DNA of 64,000 bases from NCBI RefSeq assembly GCF_000023925.1, contig NC_013169.1:2418001-2482000 (forward strand). The letters run 5' to 3'. Positions within the stretch are counted from its first letter, which is position 1. Each line of letters opens with the position of its first letter. Positions 10,796-18,708 of the stretch are shown in pieces. The notes under the pieces were generated by a model. That model was not told the DNA's origin. It ran no database searches and was given only the letters and a program-made list of their open reading frames with translations. This DNA is from Kytococcus sedentarius DSM 20547. GTDB taxonomy: Bacteria > Actinomycetota > Actinomycetes > Actinomycetales > Dermatophilaceae. Both the position numbers and the translations under genes were made by a program.

Positions 10796-11219
10796 GCGCG
10801 GGCGGCCCCGGGCAGCTGCACGAGCACTGTGCGCCGACCCAGCGCCTCAGTCGTCCGCGACCGGGGCACTGGGGTGCTCATTGTCGGAGACGGGCCAGCC
10901 ATTTTATTCAGCGACTTCGGAGAACGTCCTGTTTGACCAGGCCAACCCCGGGCTCGTGTCCACCACGGCCACCGACGCCCCTGAGAGTTGGTGACGACTC
11001 GTCGGCCACCTCGTCCGCGGATTCGCCACACCCGCTGCTCCGGCGATGGACGTGGCACCGTGCCAGACGACGGCGCCCTCTACCGGGCAATGGCACGCCA
11101 CGTGGACTAGAGCCACAGAAATCAGGACATTCAGAGCGTCGCTACCTGCGGACCCTCACTCGATGTCCTCCGATTCCCGGCGTTCGGCGTAGCGAGACAA
11201 TCTGGGCGTGCCGGCAAGC
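10796..11219. other. Gene-poor left boundary of the island
   Basis: No intact gene seen. At 10874-10936 the plus strand encodes VLIVGDGPAILFSDFGERPV then a stop, clearly related to the N-terminal domain of the AraC regulators at 20581 and 39481. The rest, up to the CueP gene, shows no feature I can name. Confidence 0.6.
10874..10936 (+). pseudogene. Remnant of AraC-family regulator N-terminus
   Basis: The 20 codons match the stretch VKVIVVRDGSAILFSEFGQQ of the two full AraC-like genes elsewhere in the window, with a stop codon where they read RPGDVVV. No upstream or downstream part of the gene is recognisable, so this is a stub left by deletion or recombination at the island edge. Confidence 0.65.
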
Positions 11220-11837
11220 TCACTGCAACCGCATGGTTGTGATGCAAGTGGGGTCGTCGTCGCTCATCGTTGAGATTCTTGCGTTCGCCTCTTGACCCTC
11301 GTGCTCGATAGTGAGGGTCACCTCGGTGTCGCGCGGCACCCAGAGACCGATGAAGCCGTTGTCGTAAGTCTGGCGCGCTTCATCGATGATCACTTCACCG
11401 TCTGCACCGGTGAGCGTGACCTGAACTTCTTCGCTAGCGAGTTCACCTAGGCAGGTAGTCAGGCTGTGGAAGTAGCAGTCGTGGGTCTGGTCCCGGTAGG
11501 GGGCGATCGAGATGTAGACCTCATCCTCTGGCAACCGCAGGCGCGTCTCACGCTCTTGATCGTCGGTGAGCACGAGCGCCTCTGGCTGCACCGACGCGAG
11601 CAGATCGGTCGGCCGGTCAGCGACGGGCATCGTGTCCAGTCGTTCGATGACCTGCCTGACATCCAGCCCGGATAGGCCGTGATCTGCCAGGAACTCGCGC
11701 TCGCTGGTCTGGCTGCTGACCGATGACGGTGCGGGGCCGGACGGCGTGATGGCACATCCAGCAAGAACGAGAGCCAGAATGGCAACGAAGACGGCTGCAA
11801 GGGCGTTGCGGCGTCGCGATAAACGGAGGCAGGGCAT
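11220..11837 (-). CDS. cueP: CueP family copper-binding lipoprotein
   Basis: About 205 residues. A lipoprotein signal with lipobox LVLAGC is followed by the CueP domain: FLADHGLSGLDVRQVIERLD, then YISIAPYRDQTHDCYFHSLT, TCLGEL and the C-terminal DPTCITTMRL. These Cys/His motifs match the periplasmic copper protein CueP of Salmonella, which supplies or buffers copper outside the membrane. I chose the second ATG (MPCLRL) because AAGGA lies 8 nt before it, while the first ATG has none. It faces away from the CopZ-YdhK-CopB genes and is probably part of the same copper response. Confidence 0.85.
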   Translation of the reverse strand: MPCLRLSRRRNALAAVFVAILALVLAGCAITPSGPAPSSVSSQTSEREFLADHGLSGLDVRQVIERLDTMPVADRPTDLLASVQPEALVLTDDQERETRLRLPEDEVYISIAPYRDQTHDCYFHSLTTCLGELASEEVQVTLTGADGEVIIDEARQTYDNGFIGLWVPRDTEVTLTIEHEGQEANARISTMSDDDPTCITTMRLQ

Positions 11838-11923
11838 AACGTTTTTCCTTAGAGACATGCGAGGGTCGGTCGAGTCCGGTGGGTGCCGAATCCAGCGCGT
11901 CCGGCGCCCACCCTGGTGACTCG

Positions 11924-12240
11924 CTAGAGATCGGCCAGGAGGTCTTCCATCTCCTGGATCTCGGTCGTTTGCGCATCGATGACTGTCTGCGCGAGCTCGA
12001 CGGCATCGGTGTTGCTAGCGTCATCGACGTGGGTCCGGGCCGTCTCGACGGCTCCCTCATGATGGAGGATCATCCGCTCAAGGAACAGTCGAGACGCTTC
12101 GGTCCCGTTGGATGCTTCGAGGGTGGGCAGGTCATCCTCGCTTATCATACCGTCTCCGTGATCCATGTCGCCCGTCTGCTGCTCGGCGGGATCGACGCCC
12201 CAATCCTCCAGCGCAGTTGCCGCGGTACGGAAATTATGAG
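11924..12240 (-). pseudogene. 5'-truncated DUF305 protein
   Basis: The open part from MDHGDGMISEDDLPTLEA onward holds the second half of a DUF305 protein, including LERMILHHEGAVETA. The frame continues upstream through ALEDWGVDPAEQQ, which normally sits in the middle of the protein, and then loses similarity near 12240, so the signal peptide and first DUF305 half are gone. An internal ATG could still make an 80-residue product. DUF305 proteins are often coupled to copper systems, which fits the neighbours. Confidence 0.7.
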
Positions 12241-12720
12241 TCTTCTTTTGTGTCGAGGGTCGCTTGAGTGACGCGCAGGATAGATCTGAAGGGTACGTGC
12301 ATCCCTCCGGGCAGCAGTCGTGGCGGCACCAGAACCATGAGGATGATCAGGACCGCGAGCACGCACGCCATCGCCGTGCCCAGATGGTCGCCAGTGCCCC
12401 ACTCTGTGCACGCACCGTCGGGATCGCCGCCTACCGCGGCAACATCGAGTCCACTCTGCCCGACGATCTGCCGCCAGAGCCTGCAGCCGCAGCCTCGGAC
12501 AGCATCGACGGCGCACTCGTCTCCGCAGGCGAGCTGCCAGAGCACTCGGCGAGCAACTGATCGGCTCGGCACAGGCAGCGTTCACCGGCGGACTGAACAC
12601 GGCGCGATCGTCTCGGCCGTTGTCGCCGCCATGGCGGCACTCATCGCCGCAACCCGACTGCTTCACGTCCGCCCCGCCGGGCAGGCCCAGGAGACCCCCG
12701 AGGACGCATCTACCCGTTGA
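12241..12720. other. Degenerate stretch in copper cluster
   Basis: No convincing intact gene. A minus-strand open frame (12234-12572) contains a Cys-rich part, CTEWGTGDHLGTAMACVLAV, and one hydrophobic helix, resembling the small membrane proteins (DUF6153-like) that often sit beside DUF305, but frame and composition are eroded. Other frames look like shadows. Confidence 0.35.
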
Positions 12721-12723
12721 CCC

Positions 12724-12740
12724 ATACCCCCTTGGGGTAT
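12724..12740 (+). promoter_or_regulatory. CsoR-type copper operator
   Basis: ATACCCCCTTGGGGTAT is a near-perfect dyad of the form used by CsoR, the actinobacterial copper-sensing repressor (TACCC-N-GGGTA). It lies 40 bp upstream of the truncated CopZ start. No csoR gene is in the window, so a repressor encoded elsewhere would have to act here. Confidence 0.75.
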
Positions 12741-12779
12741 AGCCTGAAGATCTCGTACACAAACAAGGGCGTTTGGATT

Positions 12780-12929
12780 ATGAGCGCGACGACCACGAAC
12801 GAGTACCGGGTGACCGACGTGACCTGCGGGCACTGCGAGACCGCGATCCGCTCCGAGGTCTCTGAGATCGCCGGCGGGACCGGCATCGAGGTCAGCGCCC
12901 GCCCCGACCGCTACGCCAACGCGGCCTGA
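12780..12929 (+). pseudogene. copZ: Truncated CopZ-like heavy-metal-associated domain
   Basis: 49 residues instead of about 68. The copper-binding loop VTCGHC is intact and the first helix follows, but after EIAGGTGIEVSA the normal second half of the fold is replaced by RPDRYANAA and a stop. It lies directly under the CsoR-type operator, where copZ normally is. A deletion between this point and the hairpin at 12944 would explain it. A stable chaperone is unlikely, but the metal loop could still be translated. Confidence 0.7.
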
Positions 12930-12943
12930 CCGCCCGTGGACAT

Positions 12944-12977
12944 GGTTCCGCGCCTCTCGACCGGGAGGCGCGGAACC
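12944..12977 (+). terminator. Stem-loop after truncated CopZ
   Basis: GGTTCCGCGCCTC pairs with its complement across an 8-nt loop: a 13-bp perfect stem between the CopZ remnant and the YdhK gene. No T run follows. It may end or attenuate the operator-driven transcript. Confidence 0.6.
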
Positions 12978-13033
12978 ACCCCGTATCCGGCGCACCAGCG
13001 CCGGTCGGTTCACGCCAATAGGAGAGTATCGAG

Positions 13034-13612
13034 ATGAACAGACGCATCAGCATCCTCGTCGCCGCCGGGATCCTCGGCGGAAGCCTTGCCCTGGCAGGCT
13101 GCTCCACCGCGAACGACGAGGCAGGAACTCCATCGCAGAGCGAGGACGCACAAGGCGGGCATGGGGGCCACGACGGCATGGAGCATCCCGCCGACGGCGG
13201 CCCGGTCCCCGAGGGCATGAAAGAGGCCACCGACCCCGAATACCCGGTCGGCACCGAAGTCACTCTGACGGCCGACCACATGGAGGGCATGAACGGTGCC
13301 AGCGCCACCATCGTCGGCGCCTACGACACCTACACCTACGCGATCGACTACACCCCGGTCGGCGGCGGAGATCCCGTGACCGATCACAAGTGGGTCGTCC
13401 AGGAAGAGCTCGACGGCGCCGGTGACGCCCGTCTCGACGACGGCACCGAGGTGACGGTGACCGCCGACCACATGGAAGGCATGGACGGCGCGACGGCGAC
13501 GATCGCGTCCTCGACTGATGAGACCGTCTATGTCGTCGACTACGAGGCCGACGGGATGAAGATGACCAACCACAAGTGGGTCGTCGACAGCGAGATCCAG
13601 CCCGCTTCCTAA
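13034..13612 (+). CDS. ydhK: YdhK family lipoprotein (DUF1541 repeats)
   Basis: 192 residues. Lipobox ALAGC near residue 23, then a His/Gly/Asp-rich linker (GGHGGHDGMEH) and two DUF1541 repeats, each with the signature TADHMEGM (NGA in the first, DGA in the second) and ending in HKWVV. The repeats share a barrel-like domain of unknown function that is regularly found beside copper and multi-metal resistance ATPases. The His-rich linker suggests metal binding on the outer face of the membrane. GGAG precedes the ATG. The copper ATPase follows after 35 bp. Confidence 0.88.
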   Translation: MNRRISILVAAGILGGSLALAGCSTANDEAGTPSQSEDAQGGHGGHDGMEHPADGGPVPEGMKEATDPEYPVGTEVTLTADHMEGMNGASATIVGAYDTYTYAIDYTPVGGGDPVTDHKWVVQEELDGAGDARLDDGTEVTVTADHMEGMDGATATIASSTDETVYVVDYEADGMKMTNHKWVVDSEIQPAS

Positions 13613-13647
13613 CTGACACGAACCGGGCATGAAGGAACGGACAGAGC

Positions 13648-15804
13648 ATGAACGACCAGCAGACCCACCACGGGGCCGCCGAGGCTGAAGCGCACGAGCA
13701 CGCCGGCCACCACTCGCACGACGACCACTCGGCACACCAGTCTCATGGCGGCCACGACCAAGCCGACCATGAGGATCACGGCGGCCACGACCACGCAGGT
13801 CATAGTGGTCATGGCGGGCATGGTGATCATGTCGGCCAGTTCCGGCGGCTGTTCTGGATAATGCTCGTCATCGCGATCCCGGTCGTGGGCTTCAACGACA
13901 TGTTCGCCCACCTCACCGGCTACCCCCTCCCGAACGCCGATTGGGTGCGCTGGGTCTCCCCGGCCCTGGGCACGATCATGTACGTGTGGGGCGGCCGGCC
14001 CTTCCTCACCGGTGGACTGGGCGAGATCCGATCCCGCAAGCCCGGCATGATGTTGCTGATCGCGCTGGCGATCACGGTCGCCTTCATCGCCTCCTGGGGC
14101 GCGAGCCTGCACCTGCTCAGCGACGAGCTCAACTTCTGGTGGGAGCTGGCTCTGCTGGTGGTCATCATGCTGCTGGGCCACTGGATCGAGATGCGCTCCC
14201 TGGCCCAGACCACCTCCGCCCTGGACTCCCTGGCCGCCCTACTGCCCGATGAGGCCGAGAAGGTCGACGGCGAGAACATCGTGAGAGTCGCCCCAGCAGA
14301 CCTCGCTGTCGGCGATGTGGTGGTGGTCCGGCCCGGCGCCTCGGTGCCCGCGGACGGGCGCATCGTCGATGGCAGCGCCAGCATGGATGAGTCGATGGTC
14401 ACCGGGGAGTCCAAGACCGTGCGCCGAGAGACCGACGAGCAGGTCGTCGCCGGCACCATCGCCACCGACTCCGGACTGCGGGTCGAGGTCACCGCCACCG
14501 GCGAGGACACCGCCCTGGCGGGCATCCAGAAACTTGTCTCCGACGCCCAGGCCTCCTCTTCCCGCGCCCAGCGCATCGCCGACACCGCCGCGGCCTGGCT
14601 TTTTTGGTTCGCCCTCGGCGCGGCCGTCATCACCGCGCTCGTATGGTCCCTCATTGGCCTTCCCGACGACGCGGTGGTCCGCACCATCACCGTGCTCGTC
14701 ATCGCCTGCCCCCACGCCCTGGGCCTCGCGATCCCACTGGTGGTCTCGATCGCGACCGAGCGCGCCGCCCGCGGCGGCGTGCTCATCAAGGACCGGCTCG
14801 CGCTGGAGTCCATGCGCACCGTCGACGCCGTGCTCTTCGACAAGACCGGCACTCTCACCAAGGGCGAGCCCACCGTCACCGCCATCGACACCGCGAACGA
14901 TCACGACGAGCAGCGGGTGCTCGCCCTGGCCGCCGCCGCCGAGGCCGACAGCGAGCACCCCCTGGCCCGAGCGATCACCGGAGCCGCCAGCACCCAAGAG
15001 GTCCAGATACCGAGGGCCTCGGACTTCTCTTCCTCCCCTGCAATCGGGGTCAAGGCCACCGTTGACGGGACGGTCATCGAAGTCGGCGGCCCGTATCTAC
15101 TCCAGCAGCACTCGGCCAGCGAACTGCCGATAGCTGACCAGTGGCGCGAAGAAGGAGCGATCATCCTCCACATCCTTGCCGACGGCGAGGTCATCGGGGC
15201 GTTGCGGTTGGCCGATGAGATACGAACCGAGTCTCGTGACGCTGTTGACGCGTTGCATGCCCGCGGCGCGCAGGTCGTGATGATCACCGGTGACGCCCAA
15301 GCGGTCGCCGACACGGTGGCAAAGGATCTCGGCATCGACCGCGTGTTCGCCGGTGTGCGACCGGAAGACAAGGCCGCCAAGGTCAAGGAGCTCCAAGACG
15401 AGGGCCGCAAGGTCGCGATGGTCGGGGACGGCGTCAACGACGCCCCCGCCCTCGCACAGGCCGATGTGGGCATCGCCATCGGCGCCGGCACCGATGTCGC
15501 AATCGGCTCGGCAGGGGTCATCCTCGCGAGCTCGGACCCACGCTCGGTGCTCTCGGTCATCGAACTGTCGCGGGCAAGCTACCGGAAGATGAAGCAGAAC
15601 CTGTGGTGGGCCGCTGGCTACAACCTCATCTCTGTGCCTCTCGCGGCGGGCATTCTCGCACCGATCGGATTCGTGCTGCCGATGAGCGTCGGGGCGATCC
15701 TCATGTCGGCTTCCACCGTCGTGGTGGCCCTCAACGCGCAACTGCTGCGCCGCCTCGACCTCACACCCGAATCCAGCACCAACCGCATCCTCGACCGCTC
15801 CTGA
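13648..15804 (+). CDS. copB: CopB-type copper-exporting P1B ATPase
   Basis: 718 residues. The first 62 are a cytoplasmic His-rich tail (about 20 His) in place of a heavy-metal-associated domain. Then come the P-type ATPase landmarks: TGES at 252-255, the metal-site motif CPH beginning at Cys354, phosphorylation site DKTGT at Asp398 and GDGVNDAPAL near 593. The CPH motif marks the P1B-3 (CopB) group, which exports Cu ions, rather than the CPC group. It is the last gene of the copper cluster, and an IS3 element begins 17 bp after its stop. Confidence 0.92.
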   Translation: MNDQQTHHGAAEAEAHEHAGHHSHDDHSAHQSHGGHDQADHEDHGGHDHAGHSGHGGHGDHVGQFRRLFWIMLVIAIPVVGFNDMFAHLTGYPLPNADWVRWVSPALGTIMYVWGGRPFLTGGLGEIRSRKPGMMLLIALAITVAFIASWGASLHLLSDELNFWWELALLVVIMLLGHWIEMRSLAQTTSALDSLAALLPDEAEKVDGENIVRVAPADLAVGDVVVVRPGASVPADGRIVDGSASMDESMVTGESKTVRRETDEQVVAGTIATDSGLRVEVTATGEDTALAGIQKLVSDAQASSSRAQRIADTAAAWLFWFALGAAVITALVWSLIGLPDDAVVRTITVLVIACPHALGLAIPLVVSIATERAARGGVLIKDRLALESMRTVDAVLFDKTGTLTKGEPTVTAIDTANDHDEQRVLALAAAAEADSEHPLARAITGAASTQEVQIPRASDFSSSPAIGVKATVDGTVIEVGGPYLLQQHSASELPIADQWREEGAIILHILADGEVIGALRLADEIRTESRDAVDALHARGAQVVMITGDAQAVADTVAKDLGIDRVFAGVRPEDKAAKVKELQDEGRKVAMVGDGVNDAPALAQADVGIAIGAGTDVAIGSAGVILASSDPRSVLSVIELSRASYRKMKQNLWWAAGYNLISVPLAAGILAPIGFVLPMSVGAILMSASTVVVALNAQLLRRLDLTPESSTNRILDRS

Positions 15805-15887
15805 ACCGTGAGAGACAGACGGGACTGCTGAGGGTTTGGTTGATACCTGATCTGTGGGGACTGGGTCCCTGCTGGAAGGATGTCACC

Positions 15888-16187
15888 ATGCCTGCACCTC
15901 TCCCCAAGGAGTTCCGTGACGACGTGATCGCGGTGGCTCGCCGTGGCGATGCGCCGATCGCGCAGACAGCGAAAGACTTCGGGATCTCGGAATCAACCCT
16001 GCGCAACTGGCTCCGCCAGGCCGACGTCGAGGACGGCGCCCGTCCGGGCGTGACCAAGGCCGAGTCCGAGGAGATGCGTGCCCTGAAGCGCCGTAACCGG
16101 TTGCTGGAGCAGGAGAACGAGGTCCTACGCCGAGCAGCGGCGTACCTGTCACAGGCGAACCTGAAGCTGGGCCAGTCCCCAAAATGA
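15888..16187 (+). CDS. IS3 transposase OrfA
   Basis: 99 residues with a helix-turn-helix (ISESTLRNWLRQADVEDG) and a C-terminal leucine-zipper-like coiled coil (LKRRNRLLEQENEVLRRAAA), the DNA-binding half of an IS3 transposase. Its last codons TCC CCA AAA TGA contain a C-CCA-AAA slippery heptamer, so a -1 shift would fuse it to OrfB. The ATG of orfB also overlaps the stop. Confidence 0.88.
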   Translation: MPAPLPKEFRDDVIAVARRGDAPIAQTAKDFGISESTLRNWLRQADVEDGARPGVTKAESEEMRALKRRNRLLEQENEVLRRAAAYLSQANLKLGQSPK

Positions 16188-17057
16188 CCTACCCGCTGGT
16201 CCGTGACCTTGCCGCTGACGGGATCCCCGTCACGGTGGCCTGCCGGGTGCTGAAGTTCTCCCCGCAGGCGTTCTACGCCTGGTGTGCCCACCCGGTCAGC
16301 GACCGGGACCTGGTGGATGCCTACGCGATGAACGCCGCGTACGAGATCCACGCCGAGGACCCCGCACTGGGGTATCGATTCATCGCTGATGAACTCGCGG
16401 ACGCCGGTCATGCCCTGTCTGAGCGACGCGTGTGGAAGATCTGCCACCAGGGGCAGATCGTCTCCGCGCACTCCCGTACCCCGGGGGCGACGGAAGAAGC
16501 CCGGCCCGCCGGTCCACGACGACCTCGTCCAGCGCGATTTCACCGCCGAGGCCCCGAATCGGTTGTGGTTGACCGACATCACCGAGCACCCCACGGCCGA
16601 GGGGAAGTTGTACCTGTGCGCCGTGAAGGACGTCTGGTCACGGCGGATCGTGGGGTACTCCATCAATGACCGGATGACCTCCCAGCTGGCCGCCGACGCC
16701 CTGGAGATGGCCATCGCCCGCCGGGGCCGCGACACCACCGCCGGGTGCGTGGTCCACGCCGACCGGGGCAGCCAGTTCCGGTCGCGCACGTACCTCTGCG
16801 CGCTGCACCGGCATGGCCTGACCGGGTCCATGGGGCGTGTGGCTTCCAGCGCGGACAACGCCGCGATGGAGTCCTTCTTCGCCCTGGTGCAGAAGAACGT
16901 CCTGAACAGCCGCCGCTGGGCCACCCGGGAGCAGCTCCGGCTGGCCATCGTCACCTGGATCGAGCGGACCTACCACCGCAGACGCCGGCAACGGGCTCTG
17001 GGCAAGACCACCCCGATCGAGTTTGAGACCATCTACTGGCCCGCTCACGCGGCCTGA
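16184..17057 (+). pseudogene. IS3 transposase OrfB, frameshifted
   Basis: Encodes the DDE integrase half (TYPLVRDLAADGIPVTV, later VHADRGSQFRS and SSADNAAMESFF), but the frame breaks near 16485. There this copy reads CCCCGGGGGCGACGG where the intact copy 2 has CCCGGGGTCGGTGG, a net +1 base. Several base differences around the break argue against a simple sequencing slip. The element probably cannot move by itself but could be moved by the intact copy. Confidence 0.88.
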
Positions 17058-17224
17058 AACACCACACCCGAAGTGTCAACCAAACCTACAGCAGTCCCGA
17101 CTCTCGGCAGTCGTGATGAACTCATGGACACCCGGAATAGCAGTGTCGCTCATCGGCGACCAGTCGATGGCTCAAGATTCGAAGTTCATGAGACTTCTCA
17201 ACAAGGCATACACCACAGAAAACC

Positions 17225-18654
17225 GGCTCTTCCGATCTGAGGGTGTAGCAGTGGTGGGGTGACCGGGTCGAGGTAGGGGTCGAGGTCCCCTGATGATGGG
17301 GGTTCCTACACCGACCCGACCAGAAGACCTCGACGTGCGTGAACTTACCTTTGATGCCCCTGATCTGACGACCTTCGCCCGCCTGGACGAGCTTGGCCTC
17401 GTTGCGGTTGGCCAGCGCGTGGAGCCTGACCGGGCGGTGCTGGAATGCCGGGTGGTCGCGGGCGATGACGACGCGTTCTGCCGGCACTGCGGGGCCGAGG
17501 GCGCCGCGCGGGGCACGGTGACCCGGCAGCTGGCGCATGAGCCGTTCGGGTGGCGGCCCACCACGCTGCTGATCCGGGTGCGTCGCTTCGGCTGTCAGGC
17601 GTGCCGGCGGGTGTGGCGCCAGGACACCACTGCGGCGGCGGACCGGCGGGCGAAGCTGTCGCGTGCAGCGGTGCGGTGGGCGCTGGTGGCCCTGGTGACC
17701 CAGCACCTGACTGTCGCCAGGTTGGCCGAGGCTCTGGGAGTGGCCTGGGACACCGCCAATGACGCGGTCCTGGCCGAGGGCCGACGGGTCCTGATCGATG
17801 ACCCCACCCGGTTTGACGGCGTCACCGTGGTCGGAGTGGACGAGCACGTCTGGCGCCATACCCGAAGCGGCGAGAACTACGTCACCGTCGTCATCGATCT
17901 GACCCCGATCCGCGACGGGACGGGTCCAGCACGCCTGCTCGACATGGTCCAGGGGCGATCGAAGAGCACTTTCAAGACCTGGCTCGCTGCCCGCACCCAG
18001 GCATGGCGCGACAGGGTGGAGGTGGTGGCGATGGACGGGTTCACCGGGTTCAAGACTGCTGCGGCCGAGGAGCTCCCCGACGCGGTCGCGGTGATGGATC
18101 CCTTCCACGTGGTCCGGCTCGCTGGTGACGCCCTGGACCGTTGTCGCCGACGGGTCCAGCAAGATCTCCACGGCCACCGCGGCCGGGCCGGCGATCCGCT
18201 CTACTGCGCGCGGCGGACCCTGCACACTGGCGCCAACCTGCTCACCGACAAGCAGACCCGCAGGATCGAGTCCCTGTTCGCCGACGCCGAGCACGTCGAG
18301 GTCGAGGCGACCTGGGGCATCTACCAACGCATGATCGCCGCCTACCGCCACCCAGACCGGCGCGAAGGCCGGGCACTGATGACCGCCGTGATCGACTCGG
18401 TGACTCGTGGCGTTCCCACCGCCCTGAGCGAGCTCGTCACGCTCGGGCGGACGCTGACCAAGCGGGCCGAAGACGTACTCGCATTCTTCGACCTGCCGGG
18501 CACGAGCAACGGCCCGACCGAGGCGATCAACGGCCGCCTCGAGCACCTCCGAGGGTCCGCCCTCGGCTTCCGCAACCTGACCCACTACGTCGCCCGATCC
18601 CTCCTCGAAGCCGGCGGCTTCAGACCACGACTACACCCTCAGATCGGATGAGCC
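17225..18654 (+). mobile_element. ISL3-family element A
   Basis: 1430 bp with ends GGCTCTTCCGATCTGAGGG (left) and GGCTCATCCGATCTGAGGG (right, complement). The two 8-bp flanks, AGAAAACC and CGATACCC, do not match, unlike elements B and D, so one side has probably been rearranged since insertion. It encodes one intact transposase. Confidence 0.85.
17293..18651 (+). CDS. ISL3-family transposase (element A)
   Basis: 452 residues. An N-terminal zinc finger (CRHCGAEG and CQACRRVW) is followed by a helix-turn-helix (VARLAEALGVAWDTANDAV) and the DDE nuclease domain: VVGVDEHVW, VVAMDGFTGFKTAAAEELPD, then VMDPFHVVRLAGDALD, ending with NGRLEHLRGSALGFRN. Full length for the family. The stop lies within the right inverted repeat. 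Confidence 0.93.
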   Translation: MMGVPTPTRPEDLDVRELTFDAPDLTTFARLDELGLVAVGQRVEPDRAVLECRVVAGDDDAFCRHCGAEGAARGTVTRQLAHEPFGWRPTTLLIRVRRFGCQACRRVWRQDTTAAADRRAKLSRAAVRWALVALVTQHLTVARLAEALGVAWDTANDAVLAEGRRVLIDDPTRFDGVTVVGVDEHVWRHTRSGENYVTVVIDLTPIRDGTGPARLLDMVQGRSKSTFKTWLAARTQAWRDRVEVVAMDGFTGFKTAAAEELPDAVAVMDPFHVVRLAGDALDRCRRRVQQDLHGHRGRAGDPLYCARRTLHTGANLLTDKQTRRIESLFADAEHVEVEATWGIYQRMIAAYRHPDRREGRALMTAVIDSVTRGVPTALSELVTLGRTLTKRAEDVLAFFDLPGTSNGPTEAINGRLEHLRGSALGFRNLTHYVARSLLEAGGFRPRLHPQIG

Positions 18655-18708
18655 CGATACCCGAACGTAGAGCGTGCACCAGCTCGAATTAGCAAGCTCT
18701 GAATACAG

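Larger units (their letters stand above)
15821..17098 (+). mobile_element. IS3-family element, copy 1 (damaged)
   Basis: 1278 bp bounded by inverted repeats beginning GGGACTGCTG on both sides, with AGGGTTTGGTTGATAC inside the left and the matching TAGGTTTGGTTGACAC inside the right. A 3-bp target duplication GAC flanks it (15818-15820 and 17099-17101). It carries orfA and a frameshifted orfB and is nearly identical to the copy at 22899. Confidence 0.92.

Noticed and set aside
10796-11219. Search for a copy of the tRNA-Ala 3' end as left attachment site.
   Set aside because: I found no stretch resembling GGGGATTCGAACCCCT here; serine integrases may need only a few bases, so absence is not decisive.
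12145-12762. A 205-residue minus frame in the copper cluster.
   Set aside because: No recognisable domains; overlaps the better DUF305 frame and the CsoR-type operator.
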